Below, piece by piece: positions 25,413-34,493 of a stretch of 64,000 bases of DNA. A model generated the notes under the pieces. It made no database searches, was not told where the DNA came from, and worked only from the letters and a program-made list of their open reading frames with translations. How positions within the stretch are numbered: the stretch's first letter is position 1; each line of letters opens with the position of its first letter. The DNA is from JBBDWK01 sp040902885 (GTDB taxonomy: Bacteria > Acidobacteriota > Terriglobia > Bryobacterales > Bryobacteraceae). The stretch is from the NCBI GenBank assembly GCA_040902885.1, contig JBBDWK010000046.1, forward strand, positions 76,890-140,889. The letters are read 5' to 3'. The translations under genes and the position numbers were made by a program.

Positions 25413-28370
25413 CTATTTCTGGTACGTGACCCAGATTGGCGAGACCCAGACGACCTCGCCGTCCTGCTGCTCCCCGCGGACGTAGTAGTAGCTGGTCTTG
25501 CCGGACTCCGGAGCCGCGTCGCGCCAGCGGAACTGCACCATGGCGGTGTTGGGCTCGGTAGTGTACACGTACTTGTTGTCCTTGATCACGTGCACCTTCC
25601 GGAATGGCGCCGTGCCGACTAGGCGGACCGCAAATTCGGGCGTCGCCGACGTTGTGAAGGCGTCGCCCATGATGTGCGCTCCGGAGCTGAATTCCGCCAG
25701 AATGTTGTCGGTTGCTCCGTATACGTGCCGCTTCTGAAAGCCTTCGAGCACGGCTTTTCGCGTCAAATCGGTGGTCAGCACGTTGCAGTAGCTCATGTGG
25801 GTGGAGATATGGTCTGAACTCGCCTGGAACGCCAGCTTGTAGCCCATCTCCAACGCCAGGTTGATGAACCCGAGCGGGCGCCAGCCGCCGATGGAGTCCT
25901 GCTCGTTGTTGGCGCGGGGCGCGTCCGGGCGCTCGTAGTTCTGCCGCTCACCCTGGTAGATCTCGACTACCGGTTCCGCCGCCGGGTCGTTGTCGCGCCA
26001 GTCCGTGCCCATGTTGGTGCCGGAGGTGTGCGAGGCCACGATGCCCTTGAACGTGCGCAGGTAATCGTAGAACATCCGCGTGTCGGGCGCCCGCTGCTTG
26101 CGGTCGGGGCTGCTGATCGGCAGGCGCGGCAGAGGCCGGATGCCGCGCTGCTCGAAGACGGTGTTGCGGTGCCCTTCCGGGTATGGGACGCTGCGCTCGT
26201 AGCTGAACATCGGCACGAAACGGCCGGGCGTATAAAAGATGTCCGTGAGCTTTTGCGAGATCCACCACGAGTACTCGCGCCCGCCGCCGTTATCGTGGTC
26301 GCAGCAGCCGGACCAGTCCATGTCGGCGGCATCGAGGATGTACCGCCACTGTTCGAGAATCGAGCCGTCATTGCCGCCGTCCATGGAGATATCGCTGTGA
26401 CGGTGGAATTCGCCGCGCGCCACGCGATACTTCTTGTACACGCGGGCCGTGCGCATGGCGGCCACGGCCTTAGACTCAATGATGTTGTCGCTGTCCACGC
26501 CGGCCGCGGGCAGCGGAGCGAACGCTTCCACCGCGGCCATCGGGGCACTCTCTGGGCCCGGCGGCAGCGCTATCTGAGTCAGATACAGGTCATTTTGATA
26601 AGGATCTTTCACAATCATCGGAATACCGGGCGATCCCGGCCGTCGAGTGAGCTGGCTCAGATAGAAATGCCGGCGGTTGTCGGACGCGCCGACGATCGTC
26701 AACTCTCCGGGCTTCACGCTGACCAGCGCGGGACGGTTGTCCAGCAGGTTATCCGAGTGCGACAGCCAGACCGGACCGGTCCACCGGTCGCCGTTATACG
26801 ATACGACGTATTCGGACCACACGGTGCCGAGCGGGTTCCACCAGATGGGATGCGCACTGCGCGCCGCGAGCCATAGCCGGCCGGAGCCGTCGACGGCAAG
26901 CCGCGGGTACGAGTTCTTGGGAGCCGGTTGCGCTTGCGTGGCTCGGCTGCGGTCGCGATTTTTCCACGCGTCCGGCTTCGGCGTCAGCCAAGCGGTCAGT
27001 TCCTCCTGCCGGGCCGTGGAGTCCACGCGCTGCGAAGGCTGCCCCGGCAGAACCGTTCCCGGATCCACCGACGGGCGAACCATCCGGCCATCGGGCTCGA
27101 TCCCGACCAGCCGGATGGCGCGGCCCTGGTACAGCGCGATGCCAGAGCTTTCATCCGCGCCCCAGTCCTTGCCCCAGCGCTCGGAGCCTTCTTCGTAAGC
27201 CGCCCACAGCCGGCCGTCCGGCGCGTAGGCCAGCGACGGATATGCTTCGTAGCGCGCCGAGTTCGCCAGCACTTTCTCGGCGCCCCAGGATCCGTTGGGC
27301 TGGCCGCTGCGGTAGTAGAGGTCGTAGCTGCCGTTGCGGTACGACTCCCACGCGACGGTCACGCGTCCGCCCTCGCCAGCCGCGATGGCCGGATTCCATT
27401 CGTTGGCTTTCGACGCTGACACCACCGCCTCTTTAGTGAATCCGTCATCCTCCTGGGTGGCGGAGTGAATTTCCGCTTTGCCGTTGCGCCACGCCTGCCA
27501 TGCTACCCAGACCCGGCCCTTCGAGTCCGTGGCGACAACCGGATCAATGTCGGAGCCCGCCGCCGTCGTGATGCGCAGCGGCGTGCTCGGTTTGCTACCC
27601 TCCAGGCTGCACGCCCAGAGGTCGAAGTTGCCTTTCTCGTTGGCGGACCAAAACACCCACGGGCGGCCTTTGCCGTCGATGGCAATAGCCGGGCGGTAGA
27701 GGTCTTCGCCGCCCTTCGTGATGGCAATGGGGGCGCCCTGGCCGGTGCGCCGCACGAAAATCCGATCGCCGCCGGGCGGGAGCGCCCAGTCGCTGAAGGC
27801 CTTGGGCGCTTCTTTGAAATTAGCGCGCAGGCGGTTGTGTTCGGGGTGGTGCTGGAACTCCAGATAGACGATCCAGACGTCTCCATTCGGCGCCATGGCG
27901 GCGGCCGGGTAGTCCTGCTCGTCGGCGGATTCAGTGAGACGCGTTACGGGCGGGATGCGGTCGGCCATAGCGCGCTTTTCGAGGGCGAAAACCGGCTTGC
28001 CGTAAGGGATATCGGAAACGCGGATGGTGAAGTTGCCTTGCGCAGTCTGCACGGAGATCTCGGTCGATTCACCGGCGCCAGTGAGCCAGAGGATCACTCC
28101 GTTGGCGACGAAAGGACGCGGCGCGGCGGCGGCGCCCCCGAAAAGGCGGATCGGATGCGTGGACATCTTCCATGCGTTGGTGCCGTTCAAGGCGTCGTCG
28201 CCATCGAAACGCCAAGGCTCGAGCGAGGCGATCGTCGCGTTATGCGCCGTGGCGGATCCGTCCCACTGGGTGGAGGCCGTATCGCCGAGGCCTAGGGTCA
28301 GGCGGACGCCGAAATCGGCGGCGCCGAGCGGAAGACTGCAGATCAGGAGAAGCAGAGCCGGCATGCGCAT
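25413..28370 (-). CDS. Exported beta-propeller and PHP/DUF3604-like fusion protein
   Basis: The 985-aa protein has a signal peptide (MRMPALLLLICSLPLGA). Residues about 140-640 contain repeated strand motifs (PAIAIDGKGRPWVFW, PVVATDSKGRVWVAW, PSLAYAPDGRLWAAY), a beta-propeller of six or seven blades. Residues about 650-985 resemble DUF3604, a PHP-like metallohydrolase fold: RGEFHRHSDISMDGG, CCDHDNGGG, IVASHTSGTNMG and FQASSDHISTHMS give the His/Asp ligands. The substrate is unknown. It lies between penicillin acylase and sulfatase genes on the same strand, a possible degradative cluster. Confidence 0.8.
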   Translation of the reverse strand: MRMPALLLLICSLPLGAADFGVRLTLGLGDTASTQWDGSATAHNATIASLEPWRFDGDDALNGTNAWKMSTHPIRLFGGAAAAPRPFVANGVILWLTGAGESTEISVQTAQGNFTIRVSDIPYGKPVFALEKRAMADRIPPVTRLTESADEQDYPAAAMAPNGDVWIVYLEFQHHPEHNRLRANFKEAPKAFSDWALPPGGDRIFVRRTGQGAPIAITKGGEDLYRPAIAIDGKGRPWVFWSANEKGNFDLWACSLEGSKPSTPLRITTAAGSDIDPVVATDSKGRVWVAWQAWRNGKAEIHSATQEDDGFTKEAVVSASKANEWNPAIAAGEGGRVTVAWESYRNGSYDLYYRSGQPNGSWGAEKVLANSARYEAYPSLAYAPDGRLWAAYEEGSERWGKDWGADESSGIALYQGRAIRLVGIEPDGRMVRPSVDPGTVLPGQPSQRVDSTARQEELTAWLTPKPDAWKNRDRSRATQAQPAPKNSYPRLAVDGSGRLWLAARSAHPIWWNPLGTVWSEYVVSYNGDRWTGPVWLSHSDNLLDNRPALVSVKPGELTIVGASDNRRHFYLSQLTRRPGSPGIPMIVKDPYQNDLYLTQIALPPGPESAPMAAVEAFAPLPAAGVDSDNIIESKAVAAMRTARVYKKYRVARGEFHRHSDISMDGGNDGSILEQWRYILDAADMDWSGCCDHDNGGGREYSWWISQKLTDIFYTPGRFVPMFSYERSVPYPEGHRNTVFEQRGIRPLPRLPISSPDRKQRAPDTRMFYDYLRTFKGIVASHTSGTNMGTDWRDNDPAAEPVVEIYQGERQNYERPDAPRANNEQDSIGGWRPLGFINLALEMGYKLAFQASSDHISTHMSYCNVLTTDLTRKAVLEGFQKRHVYGATDNILAEFSSGAHIMGDAFTTSATPEFAVRLVGTAPFRKVHVIKDNKYVYTTEPNTAMVQFRWRDAAPESGKTSYYYVRGEQQDGEVVWVSPIWVTYQK

Positions 28371-28430
28371 TTGGGGCCTATTCTATACGAAATGTCCGGC
28401 CCTGGTTTGGATAGCGCCGAGGGTTCGGGC

Positions 28431-29807
28431 TCAGCCCCAGACCCGGTTCTGTCCCCAGAGCGGCTTGACCATTTGCCTGTTGATCCTCCTGAGTTCGGCT
28501 TCGAGCGACTGTAGCAGGTCCGGCTTCTTAGAAGCCAGATCCTGCGTCTCCGGCGAATCACGAGCGAGATCGAAGAGCTGGAACGCAGGATCTTCCTTTC
28601 CGGGCTCTCGCTGCCGCACGATCTTCCAGTCGCCCTTACGCAGGGCCACGTTCATGCCGTAGCGCCAGAAGAGTGTTTCATGCGGCGGTTGGCTCGTGCG
28701 TGCAGCAAGCAGAGGCAGCAGGTTCACGCCGTCAAGAGCTTTCGGGGGCAGCTTGGCGCCCGCGGCGGCCACAGCGGTTGGAAGGATGTCTATGGCGCTC
28801 ACGGGGTGCTCGATCACCCGGCCCGGCGGAATCGTGCCCTGCCACTGCACCAGAAAAGGAACCCGGATGCCGCCCTCGAAAAGCTGCCCTTTGCCGCCGC
28901 GGAGCGGCTTGTTCGAGGAGGTTAATTCGGCGGTCGGACCGCCATTGTCGCTGATAAAGAAAACGAGCGTATCCTCGTTGAGTCCGTGCCGCCGCAGACG
29001 ATCGAGTATTTCTCCGATCCCTTGGTCGAGCGGCGCCAGCATGCCGGCGAAGACGCGACGCTGTCCGTCATGGATGGAGTGCTTGAAACGGCGCACGTCG
29101 GTCACCTTGGCCTGCATCGGACTGTGGATGGCGTTGTAAGGCAGGTAAAGGAAAAAGGGATGATCCTTGTGCCGGTCGATGAAGGATACCGCTTCTCGCG
29201 TGAAGGCGTCTGTCAGGTATTCCTTCTCTTCGACGGCATCTTCCCCTCGCAAGATGGGGTTCGAGTCGTCGTAGGGAGGCTCGTTGACGCGCAGCCTCGT
29301 GATCATGCCACGATAGGGCAGCGGAGCGAAGAAATGCCCCTCGTGCAGAAAGCCGAAAAACTCGTCGAATCCCCTCTGCAACGGGAGATGGCGGCTGTCC
29401 GCGCCGAGGTGCCACTTCCCGACCATACCCGTCGCGTAGCCGGCCTGCTTCAGACAGTCGGCCATGGTGGTTTCATCCAACGGAAGCCCAACCCCCGGCT
29501 TCAGACTTTCGGGGCCGATCAGGTTGAACTCGTGGCCGAACCGCGTCTGGTAGCGGCCCGTCAGGAAGCCCGCTCTCGAGGGGCAGCAGACGGGCGCGCT
29601 GACATAGCTCTGCGTCATCCGCACGCCATTCCTGGCTATCGAATCGATGTGCGGGGTAGGGATTTCGGGGTTGCCCATGCAGCCGAGTTCGCCATAGCCG
29701 AGGTCGTCCGCGACGATGAACACTACATTCGGCTTACGGATGGCTGCGGCGCGGCCGATCGTGGCGACCCCCGTGGCGGTGAGGAATTGCCTGCGTGTAA
29801 GGGACAT
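28431..29807 (-). CDS. Type I sulfatase
   Basis: The 458-aa protein has a Tat-like leader with TRRQFL, metal ligands VADDLGYG, and the formylglycine motif C-C-P-S-R (Cys74) followed by AGFLTGRYQTR, so it needs a maturation enzyme that I do not see in this window. Later motifs KWHLGADSRHLPLQRGFDEF and FFISDNGG fit the N-acetylgalactosamine/arylsulfatase subgroup. It is presumably secreted to remove sulfate from polysaccharides or phenols. Confidence 0.92.
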   Translation of the reverse strand: MSLTRRQFLTATGVATIGRAAAIRKPNVVFIVADDLGYGELGCMGNPEIPTPHIDSIARNGVRMTQSYVSAPVCCPSRAGFLTGRYQTRFGHEFNLIGPESLKPGVGLPLDETTMADCLKQAGYATGMVGKWHLGADSRHLPLQRGFDEFFGFLHEGHFFAPLPYRGMITRLRVNEPPYDDSNPILRGEDAVEEKEYLTDAFTREAVSFIDRHKDHPFFLYLPYNAIHSPMQAKVTDVRRFKHSIHDGQRRVFAGMLAPLDQGIGEILDRLRRHGLNEDTLVFFISDNGGPTAELTSSNKPLRGGKGQLFEGGIRVPFLVQWQGTIPPGRVIEHPVSAIDILPTAVAAAGAKLPPKALDGVNLLPLLAARTSQPPHETLFWRYGMNVALRKGDWKIVRQREPGKEDPAFQLFDLARDSPETQDLASKKPDLLQSLEAELRRINRQMVKPLWGQNRVWG

Positions 29808-29859
29808 CCGTCTAAGAATAGAACTTTAGGACTAAGAGCCGAAAATCGCTTGAAATCAG

Positions 29860-29934
<75 letters not shown>

Positions 29935-29978
29935 GTCTGGTGGGTCACCTACCAGAATAACTCCGACGGACGCGATAC

Positions 29979-31079
29979 TCAATCGCGATAAGCGCACAGA
30001 ACGTTCCAGTAGCGTTCGGCAGCCAGATTCAGATCGTGATGGCGGCGGATGTGCTCGGCGGCGCGGCGCCCGATCTCCGGGCCGGCGTCCCGGAACGATG
30101 CCAGCCAGTGCATGTAGTGGGCGAGCAGTTCGCTTTCGGCGATTCCACTGTCTACACGGATGCAACCCGTCTCCGGGTAGCGCTCGTTCTCCGCGCCCGC
30201 TGTCAGTAGCACCGGCCGTCCGGCCCCCATAAGCTGGATGCTCACCGCCGAAGTCTCTCCGGCGGCAGGATAGCGCAAGTTGATGCAGGCATCCACCGCC
30301 GCTTCACATTTCCGGAAGACATCCGCCGGCAGATGTCCGATGTGGCGAACTCCGGGTTGGGCCATCAGCGGAAGCGCGGCGCGAGCCAGGTCCGTCGAGA
30401 CGAAAGAGCCCGCCACCAGAAGCTCCAAGCGCAGCCCCCGCTCACGCAATTTTTGAAACACGCGGAGGATGGGAAGCAGCCGCTTCGATTCGCGCAGGTA
30501 CCCAAACACCCCGAACAGAAAGGCTGCGGGCGAAAGGCCGAGCGTCTGCCGGAAGCGAAGACGCTCACTCTCCGAAAGCGGCGCTTGCGGGCGGAAGAGG
30601 CAAGGGATCTCGATCACCGGCGTCTTCGCCGAATGGCTTCGGACAAGGTCAGCCGCCGCCGGGTTGTGTACGATGACGGCTCTCGACGCTTCCGCGATAC
30701 GCCGCAGCATCGGGTACCGGAAGAACGCGGCATCGGAGCCGGAGACGGCCCGCCGCCGCCACATCTCTTCGGCCAGTCCGCGATGCCACCCCCCATAGTT
30801 GTAAACGAACTCCTCAACGTACTCTTCTCGGGGAAGCGCGCCCAGGTAGAAATGCTGCAAGACGGCATCGTGCAGGACCACCACCCCGGGATGCGCCAGA
30901 GCCTGCGCATGGATGGAACGGTGCAAGGGGTTGTTGCCGAGGTGATAGAGCGCCACGTCCGCCCGGCTGCTTCCCACCTCGACCGGCCCGAATCGCCGCA
31001 ATGCGCCCAGCAGCGCCGAGGAATAGTCCGCCACGCCGGAGCGGGCTGGCGGAAGGGGAGAGAAGAATCCTGCGCGCAT
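29979..31079 (-). CDS. Family 4-type glycosyltransferase
   Basis: From ATG 31079 the product is 366 aa and begins MRAGFFSPLPPARSGVADYS, the usual glycine/proline N-terminus of GT4 enzymes; a longer frame upstream is read through the yggS gene and is rejected. FLFGVFGYLRESKR and LPADVFRKCEAAVDACINLR plus PAAGETSAV mark the C-terminal nucleotide-sugar-binding half. It is likely cytoplasmic and builds surface polysaccharide. The start is one base from the yggS stop, so they are cotranscribed. Confidence 0.87.
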   Translation of the reverse strand: MRAGFFSPLPPARSGVADYSSALLGALRRFGPVEVGSSRADVALYHLGNNPLHRSIHAQALAHPGVVVLHDAVLQHFYLGALPREEYVEEFVYNYGGWHRGLAEEMWRRRAVSGSDAAFFRYPMLRRIAEASRAVIVHNPAAADLVRSHSAKTPVIEIPCLFRPQAPLSESERLRFRQTLGLSPAAFLFGVFGYLRESKRLLPILRVFQKLRERGLRLELLVAGSFVSTDLARAALPLMAQPGVRHIGHLPADVFRKCEAAVDACINLRYPAAGETSAVSIQLMGAGRPVLLTAGAENERYPETGCIRVDSGIAESELLAHYMHWLASFRDAGPEIGRRAAEHIRRHHDLNLAAERYWNVLCAYRD

Positions 31080-31080
31080 C

Positions 31081-31752
31081 TTACCGGTTGAGGAAGGCTT
31101 TGCGGCTTCCGAACAGGGCCGTTCCCACGCGCACATGGGTGGCGCCCTCTTCGATGGCCACTTCCAGGTCGTGGGACATACCCATGGAGAGGCAAGGCAG
31201 CCCGTGCTGGCCGGCAAGTTCTTTCAATCGCCGGAAGTAGGTCCGTGAATCCTCGGCTGTGTCCGACCATGGCGGCATGGTCATGAGACCCACCAGATTC
31301 AGATTCGGGAGCGCGCGAATCGCGTCGAGCAGCGGTGGGAGCTGGGCCGGCTCCACCCCGTGCTTGGTTTCCTCCGGCGACAGCTTGACCTCCGCCATGA
31401 CATCCAGAGAGCGATTGGTCGCATTGAGCCGCTTGGCAAGCCTTTCATTATCTATGGTTTGTATCGAATGGAAGAGCTCCGCGGCCGCGGCTGCCTTATT
31501 GGATTGCAGATGACCTATGAAGTGAAACCGGATACCCGGAAGATCGCGAACTTCGGGATATTTTCCCGCGAATTCCTGGACGTAATTCTCACCGAATTCT
31601 CGGAGGCCCAACTCGTATGCTTCGAGGATCGCGGAAGCCGGGAAGACCTTGGTGACCGCCAGGAGGGTGATTTCCTTGGGGGATCTGCCCACTCGCGCGG
31701 CGGTCGTGCGGATACGCTCTTCGACAAGTCCCAATCGGTCTCTCAGTAGCAT
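31081..31752 (-). CDS. yggS: YggS family pyridoxal-phosphate homeostasis protein
   Basis: The 223-aa protein is a type III PLP-fold, with the PLP lysine at residue 35 in LLAVTK, FGENYVQEF, FHFIGHLQSNK, MTMPPW and a C-terminal SMGMSHDLEVAIEEGATHVRVG block. It maintains vitamin B6 balance and amino-acid pools; no catalytic activity is known. It starts the yggS-glycosyltransferase unit and is divergent from the response regulator at 31872. Confidence 0.95.
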   Translation of the reverse strand: MLLRDRLGLVEERIRTTAARVGRSPKEITLLAVTKVFPASAILEAYELGLREFGENYVQEFAGKYPEVRDLPGIRFHFIGHLQSNKAAAAAELFHSIQTIDNERLAKRLNATNRSLDVMAEVKLSPEETKHGVEPAQLPPLLDAIRALPNLNLVGLMTMPPWSDTAEDSRTYFRRLKELAGQHGLPCLSMGMSHDLEVAIEEGATHVRVGTALFGSRKAFLNR

Positions 31753-31797
31753 TTCTTACCGGGTCTTGGCGAAAACCCGCGACAAACTCGATTTTTC

Positions 31798-31828
31798 TTG
31801 TTCCAATATACAGGATTCGGAGTATACT
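31798..31828 (+). promoter_or_regulatory. Putative sigma70-type promoter of the response regulator gene
   Basis: TTGTTC at 31798-31803 and TATACT at 31823-31828 are separated by 19 bases. An AAAGGA site lies about ten bases before the ATG at 31872. It lies in the 119-base divergent gap between yggS and the regulator gene. Confidence 0.35.
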
Positions 31829-31871
31829 CGGATTTAAACGCATTACACCCCTCGGAAAGGATCCACGCCCG

Positions 31872-32318
31872 ATGCCGACGGCACGATTCAGGCGGGAGTC
31901 TCCCAAAGAGAGCCTGGAATTAGCCCGAGTATTATTGGTCGATGACGATGTAGCTTCAAGGCTTACGCTGCAAACCGTGCTCGAAGCTGGGGGCTACTCC
32001 GTGGAAGTCGCGGCTACGGCTGCGGAGGCCGTCGTCAAGCTGGATGCCGGCGAGTATCAGTTGGTCCTGACCGATTTGCGAATGGAATCTCCCGAAGCTG
32101 GGCTTAAGGTGATTCGTCACGCCAAGTTGCAGCCGTATAAGCCGGCCACCGCCGTAGTAACCGCCTACCCCGACCACGAACTGCCTTCCATGGGTTTCCA
32201 ACGGGATGTCTTCGTCGAAACAGAGGATGTGCCCACACTGCTCACCAAGGTTGCCGATATGATCGGGACTCGGGCAACCCGTCGTGTGGAGCGGGCGCTC
32301 CGTCAGGCAGCCTCCTAG
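31872..32318 (+). CDS. Degenerate stand-alone response regulator
   Basis: The 148-aa REC protein has Asp24-Asp26 (LLVDDDVASR) and the phosphoacceptor Asp68 in LVLTDLRME, and the conserved Ser/Thr in VVTAYP. The usual Lys-Pro after it is replaced by VETEDVP, so the conserved lysine is missing and signalling may be non-canonical. Residues 1-18 and the last 20 residues, rich in Arg, flank the domain. No output domain is present. Confidence 0.8.
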   Translation: MPTARFRRESPKESLELARVLLVDDDVASRLTLQTVLEAGGYSVEVAATAAEAVVKLDAGEYQLVLTDLRMESPEAGLKVIRHAKLQPYKPATAVVTAYPDHELPSMGFQRDVFVETEDVPTLLTKVADMIGTRATRRVERALRQAAS

Positions 32319-32427
32319 AATCCCCCGTCAATCGATGGTTTGAGAACAGCGAGCGGTAAGTCGCGTATCGAAGAACGCACGCCCTTTCCACGCTCAGCCG
32401 GTAAATTGAGGAGTGAAGGAGGGGTTC

Positions 32428-32793
32428 ATGCAACCTGTCTTGCGAAACGTCACCATCATTGCCGCCGCTGCCGGTTTGGTATTCGCGGTCGGCGCGCTCC
32501 GCGCACAGTCGGAGCGTCGTAGTGCTGAGGTTGAGATTGAAGGCTTTCCCACTCAGATCGACTCGAAGGCCGGAACATTTGTGATCGCCAATCCGACCAA
32601 GGTTGAAGGCACTGCGTCCCGTCCCCAATTCTCGGTGGCAACCACGGACAGAACGGAATATGAGGATCGGAACGGCAAAGAGGTGGACCGCGCCAGTTTC
32701 TTCTCGAAGCTCAGCGAGAAAGTCAAAGTCGAGGTGGAGGGCCGCCTCAAGGAGAACACGCTCGTAGCCGACGAGGTCCAGATCGAGGATTAA
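32428..32793 (+). CDS. Small exported protein with DUF5666-like domain
   Basis: From ATG 32428, with GAAGGAGGGG five bases upstream, the product is 121 aa. A signal peptide (MQPVLRNVTIIAAAAGLVF) is followed by a beta-rich domain with AEVEIEGFPTQID, FVIANPTKVEG and VKVEVEGRLKENTLVADEV, which fits DUF5666 (OB-like). Function is unknown. The stop overlaps the stop of the opposing hydrolase by four bases. Confidence 0.7.
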   Translation: MQPVLRNVTIIAAAAGLVFAVGALRAQSERRSAEVEIEGFPTQIDSKAGTFVIANPTKVEGTASRPQFSVATTDRTEYEDRNGKEVDRASFFSKLSEKVKVEVEGRLKENTLVADEVQIED

Positions 32794-33416
32794 AGGCTCT
32801 CCACAACCCGCTCGAAATCGTCCAGCGCTCCGGCGAAGAAGTGGTCCCGGGCTTCCACCCAAATCAGCCGCTTCGGCTCGCCCGCCCGCGCATAGACTTC
32901 TTCCAGCTCCGGACGCGGCCCGTGCTCATCGTTGGCGCTCTGAATGAAGATCTTCGGAACGGCGCACGCCCCGAGTTCGGGATGGTTGCCGCGCCGCGTG
33001 GGATAGCCAACCGCGATCACCCGGCTTGGATCCGCCGCGCGGTCTCCGCAGGCGAGCCGCAGGGCGATTCGGGAGCCGAACGAAAATCCGGCCAGCGAGT
33101 ACGGCAGCTCCGGGTATTGCCGGCGCAGCCACGCAAGCGCCGCGGCCGCATCCTCCATCTCGCCGATGCCGTTGTCGTGCTCGCCCGCGCTCCGACCCAC
33201 ACCCCGAAAATTGAAACGGAGGATCACAGATCCCGCGTGTCTCAAGCCTCGCGCCAGGCGGTAGACGACTTTGTTGTGCATCGTGCCGCCGAAGAGCGGG
33301 TGGGGGTGGCACACGAGACAGGCTTCACGGGGAGCACCCTCTTCGGGTTCCTCGAGAAGCGCTTCCAATTGTCCGGCGGGGCCCGGCAGCAGGTAGGATT
33401 CGATGCGGCGCGCCAA
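32790..33416 (-). CDS. Small alpha/beta hydrolase (KANL3/Tex30, dienelactone-hydrolase-like)
   Basis: The 208-aa protein has CHPHPLFGGTMHNKVVY, NFRGVGRSAG, the nucleophile elbow AGFSFGS, and late KIFIQSANDEHGP and ARDHFFAG acid and His motifs, a compact hydrolase without a lid. It is likely a cytoplasmic esterase of unknown substrate. It begins two bases after the yajQ stop on the same strand, at the end of the bamD-regulator-yajQ run. Confidence 0.85.
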   Translation of the reverse strand: MARRIESYLLPGPAGQLEALLEEPEEGAPREACLVCHPHPLFGGTMHNKVVYRLARGLRHAGSVILRFNFRGVGRSAGEHDNGIGEMEDAAAALAWLRRQYPELPYSLAGFSFGSRIALRLACGDRAADPSRVIAVGYPTRRGNHPELGACAVPKIFIQSANDEHGPRPELEEVYARAGEPKRLIWVEARDHFFAGALDDFERVVESL

Positions 33417-33418
33417 CT

Positions 33419-33919
33419 TCAGAACGTCCGGTAGTTGGTGAACTGCATATCGATGCCGAAATCGGACTCTTTCAGCACCCGCATGACCTGCTGGAGCGTG
33501 TCGCGGTCCCGTCCGCTGACCCGCACCAGATCTCCCTGGATGGCCGCCTGCACCTTGAGCTTGCTGTCCTTGATCTTCTTCACAATCGCGCGCGCCTTCT
33601 CGGTGGGAATGCCCTGTTGGAGGGTGATCTCCTGACGAACGGTGGAGCCGGCGGCCGGGATGACCGTTCCGTAGCTCAGGGCTTTCAGCGGCACTTTCCG
33701 CTTGACCAGCTTCTGTTCCAGAATCTCGATCACCGCCTTGAGCTTGAACTCATCCTTGCTGGCGAGCAGGATCTTCTTCTCCTTCTCGTTGAACTCCACG
33801 CTGGAGTTGGAGTCCTTCAGATCGTAGCGCGTGTGTACTTCCTTGACCGTCTGCTGAACGGCGTTGGAGACTTCCGGCAACTCAACTTCGGAGACCACAT
33901 CGAAACTATTGTCCGGCAT
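33419..33919 (-). CDS. yajQ: YajQ family nucleotide-binding protein
   Basis: The 166-aa protein begins MPDNSFDVVSEVELPEV and has the family hallmarks RYDLKDSNSSVEF, GKI-like KIKDSKLKVQAAIQGD, VRVSGRDRDTLQ and the C-terminal DFGIDMQFTNYR. YajQ proteins bind nucleotides and in some bacteria act as cyclic di-GMP effectors. It overlaps the upstream response regulator gene by 14 bases, which suggests coupled translation. Confidence 0.95.
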   Translation of the reverse strand: MPDNSFDVVSEVELPEVSNAVQQTVKEVHTRYDLKDSNSSVEFNEKEKKILLASKDEFKLKAVIEILEQKLVKRKVPLKALSYGTVIPAAGSTVRQEITLQQGIPTEKARAIVKKIKDSKLKVQAAIQGDLVRVSGRDRDTLQQVMRVLKESDFGIDMQFTNYRTF

Positions 33920-34493
33920 ATTTCTCGGTTCGCAGGGGCTGTGCCTTCTCGGCGGCGGGCGGGCGTTGGGCGTTCAATGCGATCAGGACGCGCTCGGTAA
34001 TCTCGTCGACCAGCTTCTCCATGGACGCGTCCACGGCCAGCGTCACAGCGGCACGAACGCGGCCCGGATCGACCACGGCCACCGGCTGTTGCGCTTTTTT
34101 CGGAGCGGGCGCCGGCCGGGACGGGACGTCTTCGCCCAGCAGCGGCTTGACGGCATCGATGAGCACCGACGCTTCGAAGGGCTTCTTCAGCAGACCGTCG
34201 GCTCTTACGCGCCGCACTTCGCTGTCCTCGACCGTCACCAGCGCTCCCGCGGTCAAAAGAACCTTGATGTGCCCGCTAAAGGCGCTGTTCTTGACATGTT
34301 CGCAAATTTCGAAACCCGTGCGTCCGGGAAGCGAGACATCGGCCAAAATCAGATCCGGGTCCACGTCCTCCAGACGTACCAGCACCGTATCGCCGTCGGT
34401 GAGCGTCACTACCTCAAATCCTTCCTCGCGGAGGATTCGCTCGCCCATACGCTGCGCGTGCGGGCTGTCGTCGGCGAGCAGGATGCGGCTCAT
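33906..34493 (-). CDS. Response regulator with C-terminal Ala/Pro extension
   Basis: From ATG 34493 the product is 195 aa: REC domain with Asp8-Asp9, phosphoacceptor Asp52 in LILADVSLPGRTG and LLKKPF, then a Pro/Ala-rich linker and an amphipathic helix (about 145-180) of unknown role. The ATG overlaps the bamD stop as ATGA, and the 3' end overlaps yajQ. A longer open frame continues upstream inside bamD in another frame and is rejected. Confidence 0.88.
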   Translation of the reverse strand: MSRILLADDSPHAQRMGERILREEGFEVVTLTDGDTVLVRLEDVDPDLILADVSLPGRTGFEICEHVKNSAFSGHIKVLLTAGALVTVEDSEVRRVRADGLLKKPFEASVLIDAVKPLLGEDVPSRPAPAPKKAQQPVAVVDPGRVRAAVTLAVDASMEKLVDEITERVLIALNAQRPPAAEKAQPLRTEKYAGQ

